From positions 1-64,000 of the forward strand of contig NZ_JAGGOW010000117.1 of assembly GCF_018614135.1 (NCBI RefSeq): a stretch of 64,000 nt of DNA, read 5' to 3'. Every line of letters starts with the position of its first letter. The first letter of the stretch is position 1. This DNA comes from Streptomyces sp. ISL-66. GTDB taxonomy: Bacteria > Actinomycetota > Actinomycetes > Streptomycetales > Streptomycetaceae. The position numbers were made by a program, and so were the translations under genes. The notes below the pieces were generated by a model that saw only the letters and a list, made by a program, of their open reading frames with translations, had not been told where the DNA came from and did no database searches. Below are positions 50,332 to 59,007 of this stretch, one piece after another.

Positions 50332-52215
50332 ATGTCCCGCAGAGGGAGGTGGGCTCTCGCGGTCGGTTGTGCCGCGATTGCCCTGTCCATCACCGCGCCC
50401 GCCGGCGCGACCGTTCCATCCGTCCGCTCCGCGCCGTCCACGGCGCACGCGTCCGACGTCCGGCCGGGCGGAGTACGCATCACAGACGACCAGGTCCGAA
50501 AGGAGGTACGGCCGGCCGAGGTCAAGGCGCTCGGCCAGGCTGCCGCCGAACAGCGGGCCCGTGACCGCATCGGTCTGCACACCATCACCTCGGACTACCC
50601 GCAGACCACCCGGACCCTGCGCTACAACCGGCTCGCCGACTCGCAGCGCAAGCTCAACGCCGCGTTCGACGCAGCCGAGTTCGGGAAGTTCACCGACTAC
50701 TTCTCCAGCCCCGACTTCGGCGACCACGTCGCCCTCCTGCCCACCGGGAAGGTCCTGCTCTTCTCCTTCGAGGCCATCGAGGAGAACCCGACCAAGGAGC
50801 CCGCGCCCACCGACATCATCGGCAAGGAGAACGCCGGACGGGCGTACGTGTGGGACCCCGCCAAGGGCGAAGGACGCGACGCCTTCAAGGCCGTGCCGCC
50901 ACCCGTAGTCGACATGCCCGACGGCAAGAACGAGCCGCGGCCCGCGCCGGTCTTCTGCGCCGGACACGCCTATCTGCCCAACGGCATGGTCGGCGTCTTC
51001 GGTGGCAACCTGGGAGGCAACGGCGGCACCGGTGCGAAGCTCGCTCTCGTCTTCGACCCGTGGAAGGAGACCTGGCACCAGCAGAAGGACATGGCCGAAG
51101 GACGCTGGTACCCGACCGTGGTCACCGGCGCCGACGGACGGCAGTTCGTCACGTCCGGTCAGTCGGACATCGGCTGGGGCGATCTGTCGACCGGGATCGA
51201 GCGCTTCCCCGCCAAGGGCACCCCCGTCTCGTACGACCCGTCCGTCGCACCCAAGGGCCGGGCGCTCGACCAGTGGAAGACGGACGCCCCGTACAAGATG
51301 GACTACCCCCATCTGTTCTCCCTGAGGGACGGCCTGATCTACGGCTTCGGCCGCAACTTCGACGAGCAGTTCGTCTTCGACCCGCAGACCGAGACCCGCC
51401 GCAAGCTGCCCGACCGCCCCGACGGCGGCATGCGCAACTACGGCTCCGCCGTCGCCCTGCCCAACGGGTCCAACGGCCCGGACTCCGCGCTGATCCTCGG
51501 CGGGAACCGCAACGACCACAACACCTACAAGTTCGCCGAAGGACGCTGGACCAAGGACACCCCCCGTGCCTTCGGCCGCACCCAGGACAACACCCTGATC
51601 CTGCCCGACGGCAAGCTGTTCACCGTCAACGGCGCCTACGACATCCGCGACTACGGCCACGGCCCCTATAACCCCAACGCCGACCCGAAGTACCGCCAGA
51701 CAGAACTGCGGGACGGCAACGGCACGTGGCGGCTCGGGCCGCACCAGCGGCTGCCGCGCGGATACCACTCCAACGCCGTCATCCTGCCCGACGGCCGCAT
51801 CATGCTCACCGGCGACGAACTCCAGCAGATCGCCAACAACCCCGACATCAAGTCCGGGATGAACGGCACCATCGAGATCTACGAGCCGTCCTACCTGCAC
51901 CAGGGCCCCCGGCCCCAGCTGACCGCCGTCGCGCGGGGCGCGCAGCGCTACGCCTCCACCTTCCGGGCGCGCACCAGCACCCCGGACCGGGTCAGCCGGG
52001 CCGTCCTGGTCGCACCCATCACCTCCACCCACTCGGTGAACACCAGCCAGCGGCACCTGGAGCTGCCCATCGCCAGCCGTTCCGGCAACGACCTCGTGCT
52101 GCGCACCCCGCAGTCCGCCAAGGAGGCGCCCCCCGGGTACTACATGCTCTTCCTGCTCGACGAGAAGGGCGTACCGAGCACCGCGCAGTGGGTACAGCTG
52201 CGCCCCGGCGCCTAA
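50332..52215 (+). CDS. secreted copper-radical oxidase (galactose oxidase/GlxA-like)
   Basis: The 627-residue exported enzyme starts at ATG 50332 behind GAGGAG and has a signal peptide. A Kelch-type seven-bladed propeller is followed by a C-terminal DUF1929 domain. The copper site can be read: Cys209 (VFCAGHAYLPNG) and Tyr260 (GRWYPTVV) to form the Tyr-Cys cofactor, axial Tyr478 with His479 (GYHSNAVILPDGR), and His567 (ITSTHSVN). Such enzymes oxidise primary alcohols or aldehydes with O2 and give H2O2. In S. lividans GlxA acts with the CslA glycan synthase at hyphal tips, but no cslA is adjacent here, so this may be a paralogue. A hairpin follows the stop. Confidence 0.9.
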   Translation: MSRRGRWALAVGCAAIALSITAPAGATVPSVRSAPSTAHASDVRPGGVRITDDQVRKEVRPAEVKALGQAAAEQRARDRIGLHTITSDYPQTTRTLRYNRLADSQRKLNAAFDAAEFGKFTDYFSSPDFGDHVALLPTGKVLLFSFEAIEENPTKEPAPTDIIGKENAGRAYVWDPAKGEGRDAFKAVPPPVVDMPDGKNEPRPAPVFCAGHAYLPNGMVGVFGGNLGGNGGTGAKLALVFDPWKETWHQQKDMAEGRWYPTVVTGADGRQFVTSGQSDIGWGDLSTGIERFPAKGTPVSYDPSVAPKGRALDQWKTDAPYKMDYPHLFSLRDGLIYGFGRNFDEQFVFDPQTETRRKLPDRPDGGMRNYGSAVALPNGSNGPDSALILGGNRNDHNTYKFAEGRWTKDTPRAFGRTQDNTLILPDGKLFTVNGAYDIRDYGHGPYNPNADPKYRQTELRDGNGTWRLGPHQRLPRGYHSNAVILPDGRIMLTGDELQQIANNPDIKSGMNGTIEIYEPSYLHQGPRPQLTAVARGAQRYASTFRARTSTPDRVSRAVLVAPITSTHSVNTSQRHLELPIASRSGNDLVLRTPQSAKEAPPGYYMLFLLDEKGVPSTAQWVQLRPGA

Positions 52216-52220
52216 TGGGA

Positions 52221-52253
52221 GCTACGGAACCGGGCAATGCTCGGTTCCGTAGC
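52221..52253 (+). terminator. terminator of the oxidase gene
   Basis: GCTACGGAACCG (52221-52232) and exact complement CGGTTCCGTAGC (52242-52253), 9-base loop, 5 bp after the stop. Confidence 0.8.
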
Positions 52254-52439
52254 CGCCGACCGGTGAGTACTTTCGACGCCGGGCCTTCGAGCTCTGAAGT
52301 CAGACCGTGCCCTTGCGGGTCGGCCGGGAGGCCAGACCCCTGATGGGGTAGCGTCCCCGCCCCTCGGGGCGTGAGCACTGATCCAGAGTGCGCTGCGCGA
52401 GCGGCAGCTCGGCCTGCCCGAGTCGGTCACCGCCGCCTA

Positions 52440-52735
52440 CGCGGCCGCCCCTGCCTCTGCTGCTCTCCAATGAGGAGCGGGCGGTGTTGGAGCGGTGGAC
52501 GCGCCGGGCGACGCCGGCTCAGGCGTTGGCGCTGCGGGCACGGGTTGTGCTGGCCCGTGCGCGGCCGGGGCGCCGCCGATCGTCGCGGTCGCCCGGGATG
52601 GGCCTCGGCCGGGCCGGCCGCCCACCATCAGTGTCGACCAGGTCGAGGCGGTCGGGGTCACGACGCTGAAGGAAGTCCCGAAGAACGCCACCCACAGTTC
52701 GCGGTCGTCAGTTCGCACTCCGCCCACCTATTGGC
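52440..52735 (+). mobile_element. IS630-type transposase relic
   Basis: LSNEERAVLERWTRRATPAQALALRARVVL is the usual start of an IS630 transposase. RPGRPPTISVDQVEAV and TTLKEVPKNATHSSRSSV are its next landmarks (normally ATHWSxRxMA). They appear in different frames with about 60 residues missing between. The DDE core is absent. Confidence 0.65.
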
Positions 52736-52769
52736 CGCTCCCGTGACCGTCGGCACATGCTCTGGTCCA

Positions 52770-53450
52770 CGAGCCCCTTGCTCAAGGTCACTCACGCCGG
52801 GCGATTGCCCGGTACCTGAGTAGGGGTCCCAACACCGTGCTCCGGTACGCGAACGCCCCACGTTGGTAGGGCACCTTCCACGAGAGCCGGCCCCGGCCCA
52901 GCAGGCTGCCCCCTACAAGCCCTACCTGGAGCGACGCTTCGCCGAGGGATGCACCAGCGTCACCCGACTGCACAGCGAGCTGGTTGCCGAGCACGCGCCT
53001 GTCACCTACGGCATGGTCCGCGCGCACAGTCGCCACGTTTGCGCGGCGCTCCGTCCGAGGCACCGCCCCGGCCGCCATCGGTGCGGTAGGTGACCGGCTG
53101 GCTCACCCGGCACCCCACGACCTTGACCGAGGAAGACCGGGCTGGCCTGAAGGGCGTCGTGGCCTGCTGCCCTGAACCGGAGATGGCCGCGGGGCACGTC
53201 CGCGACTCCGACCGACCGCCTCGGTTCACACTTCCCACCTGGATCGACGCAGTCGACGCCAGCCGGCTACCCGGCCTCACCGGCCTCGCGCTCCACCTGC
53301 TGCGAGACCTCGACACAGTGACAGCCGGGCTCACCCTCGACGGGAGCTCAGGCAGCATCGAAGGCACCGTCAACCGCATCAAGAAGCAAGCGACAGCTCT
53401 GCGGCCGAGCCGGATTCGAGCTACTGCGCAAGATGATCCTGCTCCGGTAA
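52770..53450 (+). mobile_element. ISL3-type transposase relic
   Basis: In successive frames one reads YKPYLERRFAEGCTSVTRLHSEL, VTGWLTRHPTTLTEEDRAGLKGVVACCPEPEMA, DLDTVTAGLTLDGSSGSIEGTVNRIKKQ and, after a shift, GFELLRKMILL. These follow the order of an ISL3 transposase and include the C-terminal SSGxVEGxVNRIK signature. Several parts are deleted and the frame is broken, so the element is dead. Confidence 0.7.
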
Positions 53451-53469
53451 CACCCCAAAGATCTTTTCC

Positions 53470-53922
53470 TCATGGAGTCACATCGCGTTGGTCGGGGCGG
53501 TTCCTAGGCAGTCCGAAGCCTGCCATCTCCTTCTCTTCGTACGACAGGAAGCCCAGGCTCCGGTAGAACGCGTGGTTGCGCTTGCCTTCTGGTGACGACT
53601 CGTGGTCCGTGGACAGGAGGAAGAACCGGCAGTGGGAGTAGCGCCGCATAAGGTGCTCGACCAGCCCCCGGCCTACCCCCTGCCTGTGGTTCGCCGGATT
53701 CACCACGACGTCCTGGACGTAACAGATGTGCTCGTCATCGGAGATGGTCCGAGCCAGTCCAAGGAGCGTTCCCGATCGATCTCGTGCCGTGATGACGAGG
53801 TGAGAGTTCACGAGACCGCGACAGAGCTTGTCCACGTCACTGGTATAGCCCTCCCAGCCGACCGAGTCGTAGAGGTCGAGCATCTCCCCAGGATCGAAAA
53901 CGCCCTCTTCTGCTATGAACAT
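53470..53922 (-). CDS. GNAT-family N-acetyltransferase
   Basis: The 150-residue acetyltransferase has the acetyl-CoA loop VVNPANHRQGVGRGLVEHLM, and EHICYVQDVVV as the preceding strand. NHAFYRSLGFLSYEEKEMAG is the C-terminal motif typical of GNAT proteins near aminoglycoside-like acetyltransferases. ATG 53922 is preferred because GGGG lies 8 bases upstream. ATG 53958 in the same frame is possible. Its substrate is unknown. The 3' end abuts the ISL3 relic. Confidence 0.82.
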   Translation of the reverse strand: MFIAEEGVFDPGEMLDLYDSVGWEGYTSDVDKLCRGLVNSHLVITARDRSGTLLGLARTISDDEHICYVQDVVVNPANHRQGVGRGLVEHLMRRYSHCRFFLLSTDHESSPEGKRNHAFYRSLGFLSYEEKEMAGFGLPRNRPDQRDVTP

Positions 53923-54262
53923 GTCGATCCCCTGTGCGTTGGTGTCGCTTCTCGCCATCGGTTCAACACCACATGGGACTCCATACACGGCGGCACGTCA
54001 AAAATCGACTGCTCTGGCAGCGGCCGGGGCGAAAAAGTCCGTGCACGGCTCTTGACCATCGATACCTACCGGTCAGTACGCTCACGCCACCGCGCACCGA
54101 CACCGACGTCCTGCCCATTCGGCTGCGACGACCGGCCTATGGCACGCCCCCGCATGCCCGCAAGTACTGCTCCCGTGACCCGGGAAGTGCCCAGCGCACG
54201 CACTCCCTCCGTAAAACGCACCGTTGAGCGGTCTTCCGAAACCCACCCCTGTGAGGCCCCGC

Positions 54263-54955
54263 GTGAAGAGATCTCTCGTGACCGCAGCCGTTGCCGTAGC
54301 CGGTGCCCTTGTTGCCGTGCAAGCGTCAGGTCCCGCCCAAGCATCGAGCAGCCCCACCTTCAACCAAGGCAGCAGCAATCCCATCCTATTCGTGCACGGC
54401 TACAGCGGTGACGGCAGCAACTGGAGCACCATGGCCAACCGCTTCAGGACCGACGGCTGGCCGTCCTCCCACCTGAACCAGTGGACTTACGACTGGCACC
54501 AGTCGAACGCCACGACCGCCCAGCAACTGTCCACCGAGGTAGACCGTCTACTCGCGGCCACCGGCGCAACCAAGGTAGACATCGTCAGCCACTCCATGGG
54601 CGGGCTCTCCTCGCGCTACTACCTGAAGAACCTTGGCGGGACCTCCAGGGTGGACGCATGGGTGTCACTGGGTGGCCCGAACCACGGAACCGACACCGCC
54701 AACAGCTGCTTCGACACGTCCTGCACCGAGATGCGCATCGGATCGAGCTTCCTCGCCGCCTTGAACTCCGGCGACGAAACACCGGGTTCGCCCCGTTACG
54801 CGACCTGGTGGTCGCCTTGCGACACGACGATCAACCCGGACAGCTCCGTGTCCCTGTCCGGCGCAGGCAATACCCAGACCGCCTGCCTCAGCCACACGGG
54901 CTTGCTCACCGACGCCACGGTCTACGCCCAGACTCGGGACGTGATCAACCGCTGA
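54263..54955 (+). CDS. secreted lipase (Lipase_2 family)
   Basis: GTG at 54263 follows GAGG and starts a signal peptide (KRSLVTAAVAVAGALVAV ... AQA). The mature protein of about 200 residues is an alpha/beta hydrolase without lid. It shows NPILFVHGYSGDGSNW (oxyanion hole), the nucleophile SHSMGGLSSRYYL, the acid region SPCDTTINPDSS, and the final His in CLSHTGLL. Four Cys residues probably make two disulfides. By family it hydrolyses short- to medium-chain triacylglycerols or esters outside the cell. About 340 bp upstream of it carry no gene. Confidence 0.9.
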   Translation: MKRSLVTAAVAVAGALVAVQASGPAQASSSPTFNQGSSNPILFVHGYSGDGSNWSTMANRFRTDGWPSSHLNQWTYDWHQSNATTAQQLSTEVDRLLAATGATKVDIVSHSMGGLSSRYYLKNLGGTSRVDAWVSLGGPNHGTDTANSCFDTSCTEMRIGSSFLAALNSGDETPGSPRYATWWSPCDTTINPDSSVSLSGAGNTQTACLSHTGLLTDATVYAQTRDVINR

Positions 54956-55847
54956 CCCGTCCCCAGCAGCCGGCAGGTGCCGCAGCCGCCATGGCCGCTC
55001 ACCGCGGTCTCTGTCGGCACCACAGCCACACGGACCCTGCTATCAGCCACTTCGGGATCCGGGACCACATTCCGACCCACCAGACCGACGACGTCGACAA
55101 ACGGAAGTTTACCGGGAACCAGCAAACCTCGACCACTCGTCGGGAGAGCCACCTCCACCTGCGCCGAGGCGACCGGTCATGGCGTAGGGCGCGGGTGAGG
55201 CGGCGCCGGGCCGGCGCCCCGAAGACGTCCCCGGCGATCGACTTCCTCCATGGCGGCTGGTCAGGAGCGCACCGGCCGGGCTGGGTGGGATTTGCGGCGC
55301 GTGATCAGCTTCGCCTGGTCGCTTCTCTGAACCAGGAAGGCATACGCCTTGTGCGGCGCTCTGGGACCTGCGGTGAGGAGGCCGGCGCGCGGCAGGGCGT
55401 GGCGGCCTCCTCGCGGCAGGTGGCCAACCAGGTCGTGCTACCTGATCAGTTGTTCAGGCGACCCAGCTACGCGCCGGGCGTGGAGGAGCACGTGGGCACC
55501 CTTATGGTCCCGTCCCCCTTGACCACATCCTTCGCAAGTGACCCACTCCTGGCGGTTGGTGACCCCGCGAGATGCCGGGGGTCTTCAAAGTCCTCGAAAG
55601 ACGCCGTTGTCGTCGGCTGCGTCGGTGAAGTCTTCGTAGCTAACAGCTCCTGGCTCCCGATGGGTCCCCGACCCCGGCAACGGGGCCCCAGCGCGTACGG
55701 GGCGCCGGTCGGCCACCCTGCACGCCACAGACGACGGTGTCCCGACGTTGTTCCACCTCTGCGGCAGCCTTCTTCACCCGGCGCAGCCAGAGGCCACCGA
55801 AGCTGCACGGCCGCTTCCCGGACCTGGCCTGAGCTAGGTTCAGCCTC
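54956..55847. other. 892-bp stretch without a recognisable gene
   Basis: Long open frames occur in several frames, including one that begins inside the lipase gene. None has a start signal, domain or plausible composition. I see no strong inverted repeats. It may be debris of lost genes. Confidence 0.45.
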
Positions 55848-56228
55848 ATGAATGACTTGGCACAGATATACGACAGAGAGTTTCGTGTGCGGGGACTGCG
55901 CGCACAGGGGTGGGGCCGAGGGCTGATAGCCGTAGCCGTCCTCATCTGGCTCTGGCTCGGCTACTTGCTCCTGTTCCCCTTCACTGCCGAGGGGGAGTGC
56001 GATTCCCGCGTCTTCCACCAGAACGGGCCCTGGCCGATGTCCTACCACACGGACGAGGGAGAGCGCTGTGATGCCGCGCGTGACCTGGGACCGATGCTCG
56101 CCGCCCTCCTCCTCTCCGTCCCCCTGGCCGCACTCGGCACTGGCCTGTACGCATCGGGAACGTCGGCAGTCCGCACCGCCGCGTACGCCGCGGAAATCGC
56201 CCGCCTGAACGCCACCAAGGAAGTCTGA
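55848..56228 (+). CDS. small two-span membrane protein, function unknown
   Basis: The 126-residue protein starts at ATG 55848. A short basic N terminus is followed by one membrane span (GLIAVAVLIWLWLGYLLLFPF). An external loop with two Cys residues (GECDSRVFH and ERCDAARD) probably forms a disulfide. A second span (MLAALLLSVPLAALGTGLYA) and a cytoplasmic tail follow. No family recognised. The ribosome binding site is weak. It is convergent with the caspase-like pair. Confidence 0.6.
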   Translation: MNDLAQIYDREFRVRGLRAQGWGRGLIAVAVLIWLWLGYLLLFPFTAEGECDSRVFHQNGPWPMSYHTDEGERCDAARDLGPMLAALLLSVPLAALGTGLYASGTSAVRTAAYAAEIARLNATKEV

Positions 56229-56361
56229 GTGATGGCGGAGTACACGGCGTCGACTTCGGACTGGTCGGCGACAGCTTCCGGATTCCGTTGCCCCACACTC
56301 CCGCTCGGCCCGCATGCTCGCCATGCCGACCGACCGCGGGTCCATCGCCGAGCCAGGACGT

Positions 56362-56784
56362 TCAGTGTGAGTCGTTTCGGGGTCCCACGCCCTCGGTGTA
56401 CCACCTGACGATGTGCGCTTTGAGGTTGTCGATGGAGTAATTGATCTTCGTTCGGACAGCGTCCGGGCTGACGAACACGGCCTTGAACGGCCACGGCCCC
56501 TCCATGTGACCCACATGTTCCTCTGTGTCGTCGGTCAGTACGGCCGTGTGCCCGTCGTCCAGGGTGACGACCCAGTAAGTGCCGCCGTCCTCCAGCTCGT
56601 GAAACACCTGTATCCGGCATGCGTCGACGCCCGCTCCCAACAGCGTGCTGACGACACCGTATCGACGGGCGACGTCGTGGAGATCCCCCGTCCCCCTCCA
56701 CGTCACCCGGGTCGCGATGGCCGGCACTTCCGCCGGTCGGGTGAGGCCTCGTTCGGGGCAGTCGGCGGCGTCTTCCACGTGCAT
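56362..56784 (-). CDS. hypothetical protein downstream of the caspase-like gene
   Basis: The 140-residue protein starts at ATG 56784, with GGAGGAGG about 10 bases upstream. It has an alpha/beta look: GDLHDVARRYGVVSTLLGAGVDACRIQVFHELEDGGTYWVV in pieces, then LDDGHTAVLTDDTEEHVGHMEG and PDAVRTKINYSIDNLKAHIVRWY. No motif that I know. It follows the caspase-like gene by 60 bp on the same strand and may be its partner or substrate. Confidence 0.55.
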   Translation of the reverse strand: MHVEDAADCPERGLTRPAEVPAIATRVTWRGTGDLHDVARRYGVVSTLLGAGVDACRIQVFHELEDGGTYWVVTLDDGHTAVLTDDTEEHVGHMEGPWPFKAVFVSPDAVRTKINYSIDNLKAHIVRWYTEGVGPRNDSH

Positions 56785-56844
56785 GCGGACGGAACCTCCT
56801 CCGTGGGTGGATACGCAGGGCCCACAAGCTTGCCCTACCCATGG

Positions 56845-57690
56845 CTAGTCCCACCATCGCTCTACGAGGTCGACGACTCCCGCATCGAGGTGAAAGGGGT
56901 GCCGGCTGCGGTCACCGTCGGGCCCGAAGGCGATGTTCTTGCCCAGCGCCACGTCATGGCCGCCGACGAGGCTCAGCGTGTCCGGCACGGCGACGTGCTC
57001 GTTCTCGACCCAGTACCCCAGCTGGGCCCATCGACCCTCGACCGCATTGCGTAAAGTCACGAGATCCAGTACCTCCGGACCGTCCGTGACGCCCGACCGC
57101 AGCGCCTCGGCGAGGGTGCCGGTGAACTCGTCGCCCGCCGGGATCATGTCGTCACCGGAGCTGAAGTACAGGGACGGCGCCTTTCCCACCAGGGACAGCG
57201 CGCTCGACGTGCCGGCTCCACCCGGCCTCGGGTCGCGGGTGAAACAGCACGAAGTGGCCTCGAAGTCCTCGCAGTCGAGGAGGACGACCCGGCGGGCCGC
57301 CGGACTCCGCCGCACGAGGTCGGCAACCGTTCGCAGCGGGGCGAGGCCCTCCGATCCCGGAACGGCGCGCGGGAGGACGAACTCTCTGTGGTGCGAACCA
57401 GAACCGACATAGTGGAACAGCAGAACGTCCGACGCCTCTTCGGCGGCGCGGCGTACGGCGTCGAACACCTCGGCGGGATGCTGCCACGATGTGACCACGG
57501 TGACGTTCTCGGGGCGGAACGCCATACCGATGGCAGGGGAGATCAGCGTCTCCGCCAGCTGCGCAGCCCGTGCCGCGGGCTGCGACTCGCGCACGCGGAC
57601 GGCATCATCGTCGCAGGCGACCAGCACGGCGCGGGACCGTTCGAGGTCGGGCAGGAGCGCAGGACGCTGCTGTGGGGCATCGGTTGCCAT
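56845..57690 (-). CDS. caspase-fold protein with degenerate active site
   Basis: The 281-residue protein has the outline of a caspase-family domain as found in Streptomyces conflict-type proteins: SRAVLVACDDD at the N terminus, ENVTVVTSWQHPAEVFDAVRRAAEEASDVLLFHYVGSGS, then ARRVVLLDCEDFEA. In active members the second motif reads YYAGHG and the third DCCFSG. Here the His position is Ser97 (YVGSG). The usual catalytic Cys position is Glu141, although Cys140 remains. Two more Cys residues follow in TSCCF. It is therefore probably a pseudoprotease, though a shifted active site with His100/His101 and Cys140 cannot be excluded. The C-terminal 120 residues are not recognised. It is cytoplasmic, with no signal peptide. 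Confidence 0.6.
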   Translation of the reverse strand: MATDAPQQRPALLPDLERSRAVLVACDDDAVRVRESQPAARAAQLAETLISPAIGMAFRPENVTVVTSWQHPAEVFDAVRRAAEEASDVLLFHYVGSGSHHREFVLPRAVPGSEGLAPLRTVADLVRRSPAARRVVLLDCEDFEATSCCFTRDPRPGGAGTSSALSLVGKAPSLYFSSGDDMIPAGDEFTGTLAEALRSGVTDGPEVLDLVTLRNAVEGRWAQLGYWVENEHVAVPDTLSLVGGHDVALGKNIAFGPDGDRSRHPFHLDAGVVDLVERWWD

Positions 57691-57766
57691 GCCTCCATTG
57701 TGGGCGTGTCACGGCAATGGCTGGGAAGCCGATCCGTGCAGCCGTACCCGGGCCATTCGGTCAGGC

Positions 57767-58774
57767 CTACGCCTGGTCTTCGACCGGGTAGCGCACACCT
57801 ATGCGTCGGCGGACGGAGTCCAGGGTGCGGATCACGGCCAGCGTGCCGTCCAGGGGGAGCAGCGGAGACTCGGTCTCGCCTGACCGCAGGCAGCGCATCA
57901 CTTCGGTGGCTTCGAGTCCGTAGCCGTGGCCGGCGACCGGCGGGGCCGCGAAGTGTTCCGGCTCGACTCCGCCGCGGTGGAGGACGATGCCGGCCGGGTT
58001 GAACAGGTTCGGCGGGAAATCGATCCGCCCCCGCGTGCCGTACACGACGGCTGCCTGGCTGAGCGTGGCGGCGAACGAGCAGCTCACCATCGCTGTGGCT
58101 CCGCTGTCGTACCCGAGGAGGATACTGGTGTGCTCGTCCACGCCTTCAGGGGTCAAGTGCGCGTGGGCCTGGATACGGTCGGGTGCGCCGAGCAGGAAGT
58201 GGGCCAGGGCCACGGGGTAGACGCCGGCGTCGAGCAGGGCGCCGCCCCCGGCGGCGAGGTCCCGCAGCCTGTGGGTGGGGCCGACCCGCGTGCGCCAGCC
58301 GAGCTCGGCGTGCAGCGAACGGATCTCACCTATCGCCCCGTCGGCGATGAGTTCGGCCGCCTTGCGCACGGCGGGGTTGAGGAGCGTCCACATGGCCTCC
58401 GTCAGGAACGTGCCGCGCCTGCGAGCGAGGGTGACCAGCTCCTGCGCCTGGGCGCTGTTCACGGTGAGCGGTTTCTCGCACAGCACGGGGCGCCCCGCGT
58501 CCAGCAGCATCGCGACGGCAGGATGGTGGTAGCCGTGAGGCGTGGCGACGTAGACCACATCGATGCCCGGGTCGTCGGCGAGGGCCTGCCAGGAGCCGTG
58601 GGCCCGCGCGATCCCATGGCGGGTGGCGAAGGCGTGAGCCGCCTCGTTGCTGCGGGAGGCGACGGCGGCGACGACCGCACCCGGCAATTGGCGCAGGTCC
58701 TCGGTGAACGCGGCCGCGATGCCGCCCGTGGCCAGGATGCCCCACCGGATCGGGCGGCCCTCGGGCAGGTCCAC
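57767..58774 (-). CDS. Gfo/Idh/MocA-family NAD(P)-dependent oxidoreductase
   Basis: The 335-residue sugar- or inositol-type dehydrogenase starts at ATG 58774. A Rossmann fold with WGILATGGIAAAFTEDL is followed by the family motif CEKPLTVNSAQA, whose Lys is catalytic. LHAELGWRTRVGPTHRLRDLAAGGGALLDAGVYPVALAHFLLG gives the second-domain signature in pieces. Closest in style to trans-1,2-dihydrobenzene-1,2-diol dehydrogenase-like members. The substrate cannot be deduced. The caspase-like gene lies 76 bp downstream on the same strand. Confidence 0.88.
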   Translation of the reverse strand: MDLPEGRPIRWGILATGGIAAAFTEDLRQLPGAVVAAVASRSNEAAHAFATRHGIARAHGSWQALADDPGIDVVYVATPHGYHHPAVAMLLDAGRPVLCEKPLTVNSAQAQELVTLARRRGTFLTEAMWTLLNPAVRKAAELIADGAIGEIRSLHAELGWRTRVGPTHRLRDLAAGGGALLDAGVYPVALAHFLLGAPDRIQAHAHLTPEGVDEHTSILLGYDSGATAMVSCSFAATLSQAAVVYGTRGRIDFPPNLFNPAGIVLHRGGVEPEHFAAPPVAGHGYGLEATEVMRCLRSGETESPLLPLDGTLAVIRTLDSVRRRIGVRYPVEDQA

Positions 58775-58946
58775 GGCAGCTCCCGCATGTCTAGACCAAT
58801 CGTGCCGCGCCGTACGTTACTGAATGACCTGCGGCCGGGCAAGGGTTTCCTCGCAGCGCGATCACCGGGGCTGGCTCCTGGCCGTGGGTCCGGGGCCCCG
58901 GGCGGCATCCGTCGGAGCGGTCAGGGGACTTCCGACAGAGTCACCC

Positions 58947-59000
58947 GCACGTACTGGTCTGCCTGCACGTACTGGTCTGCCCGCACGTACGGGTCTGCCC
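58947..59000. repeat. 18-bp tandem repeat, three units
   Basis: Three copies of GCACGTACTGGTCTGCCY (58947-58964, 58965-58982, 58983-59000) and a degraded fourth end just beyond the stop codon of the deacetylase gene (59008). Confidence 0.85.
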
Positions 59001-59007
59001 GCACGCG

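Noticed and set aside
54481..55851. 456-codon plus-strand frame downstream of the lipase
   Set aside because: It starts inside the lipase gene in another frame and has no recognisable domain or ribosome binding site.
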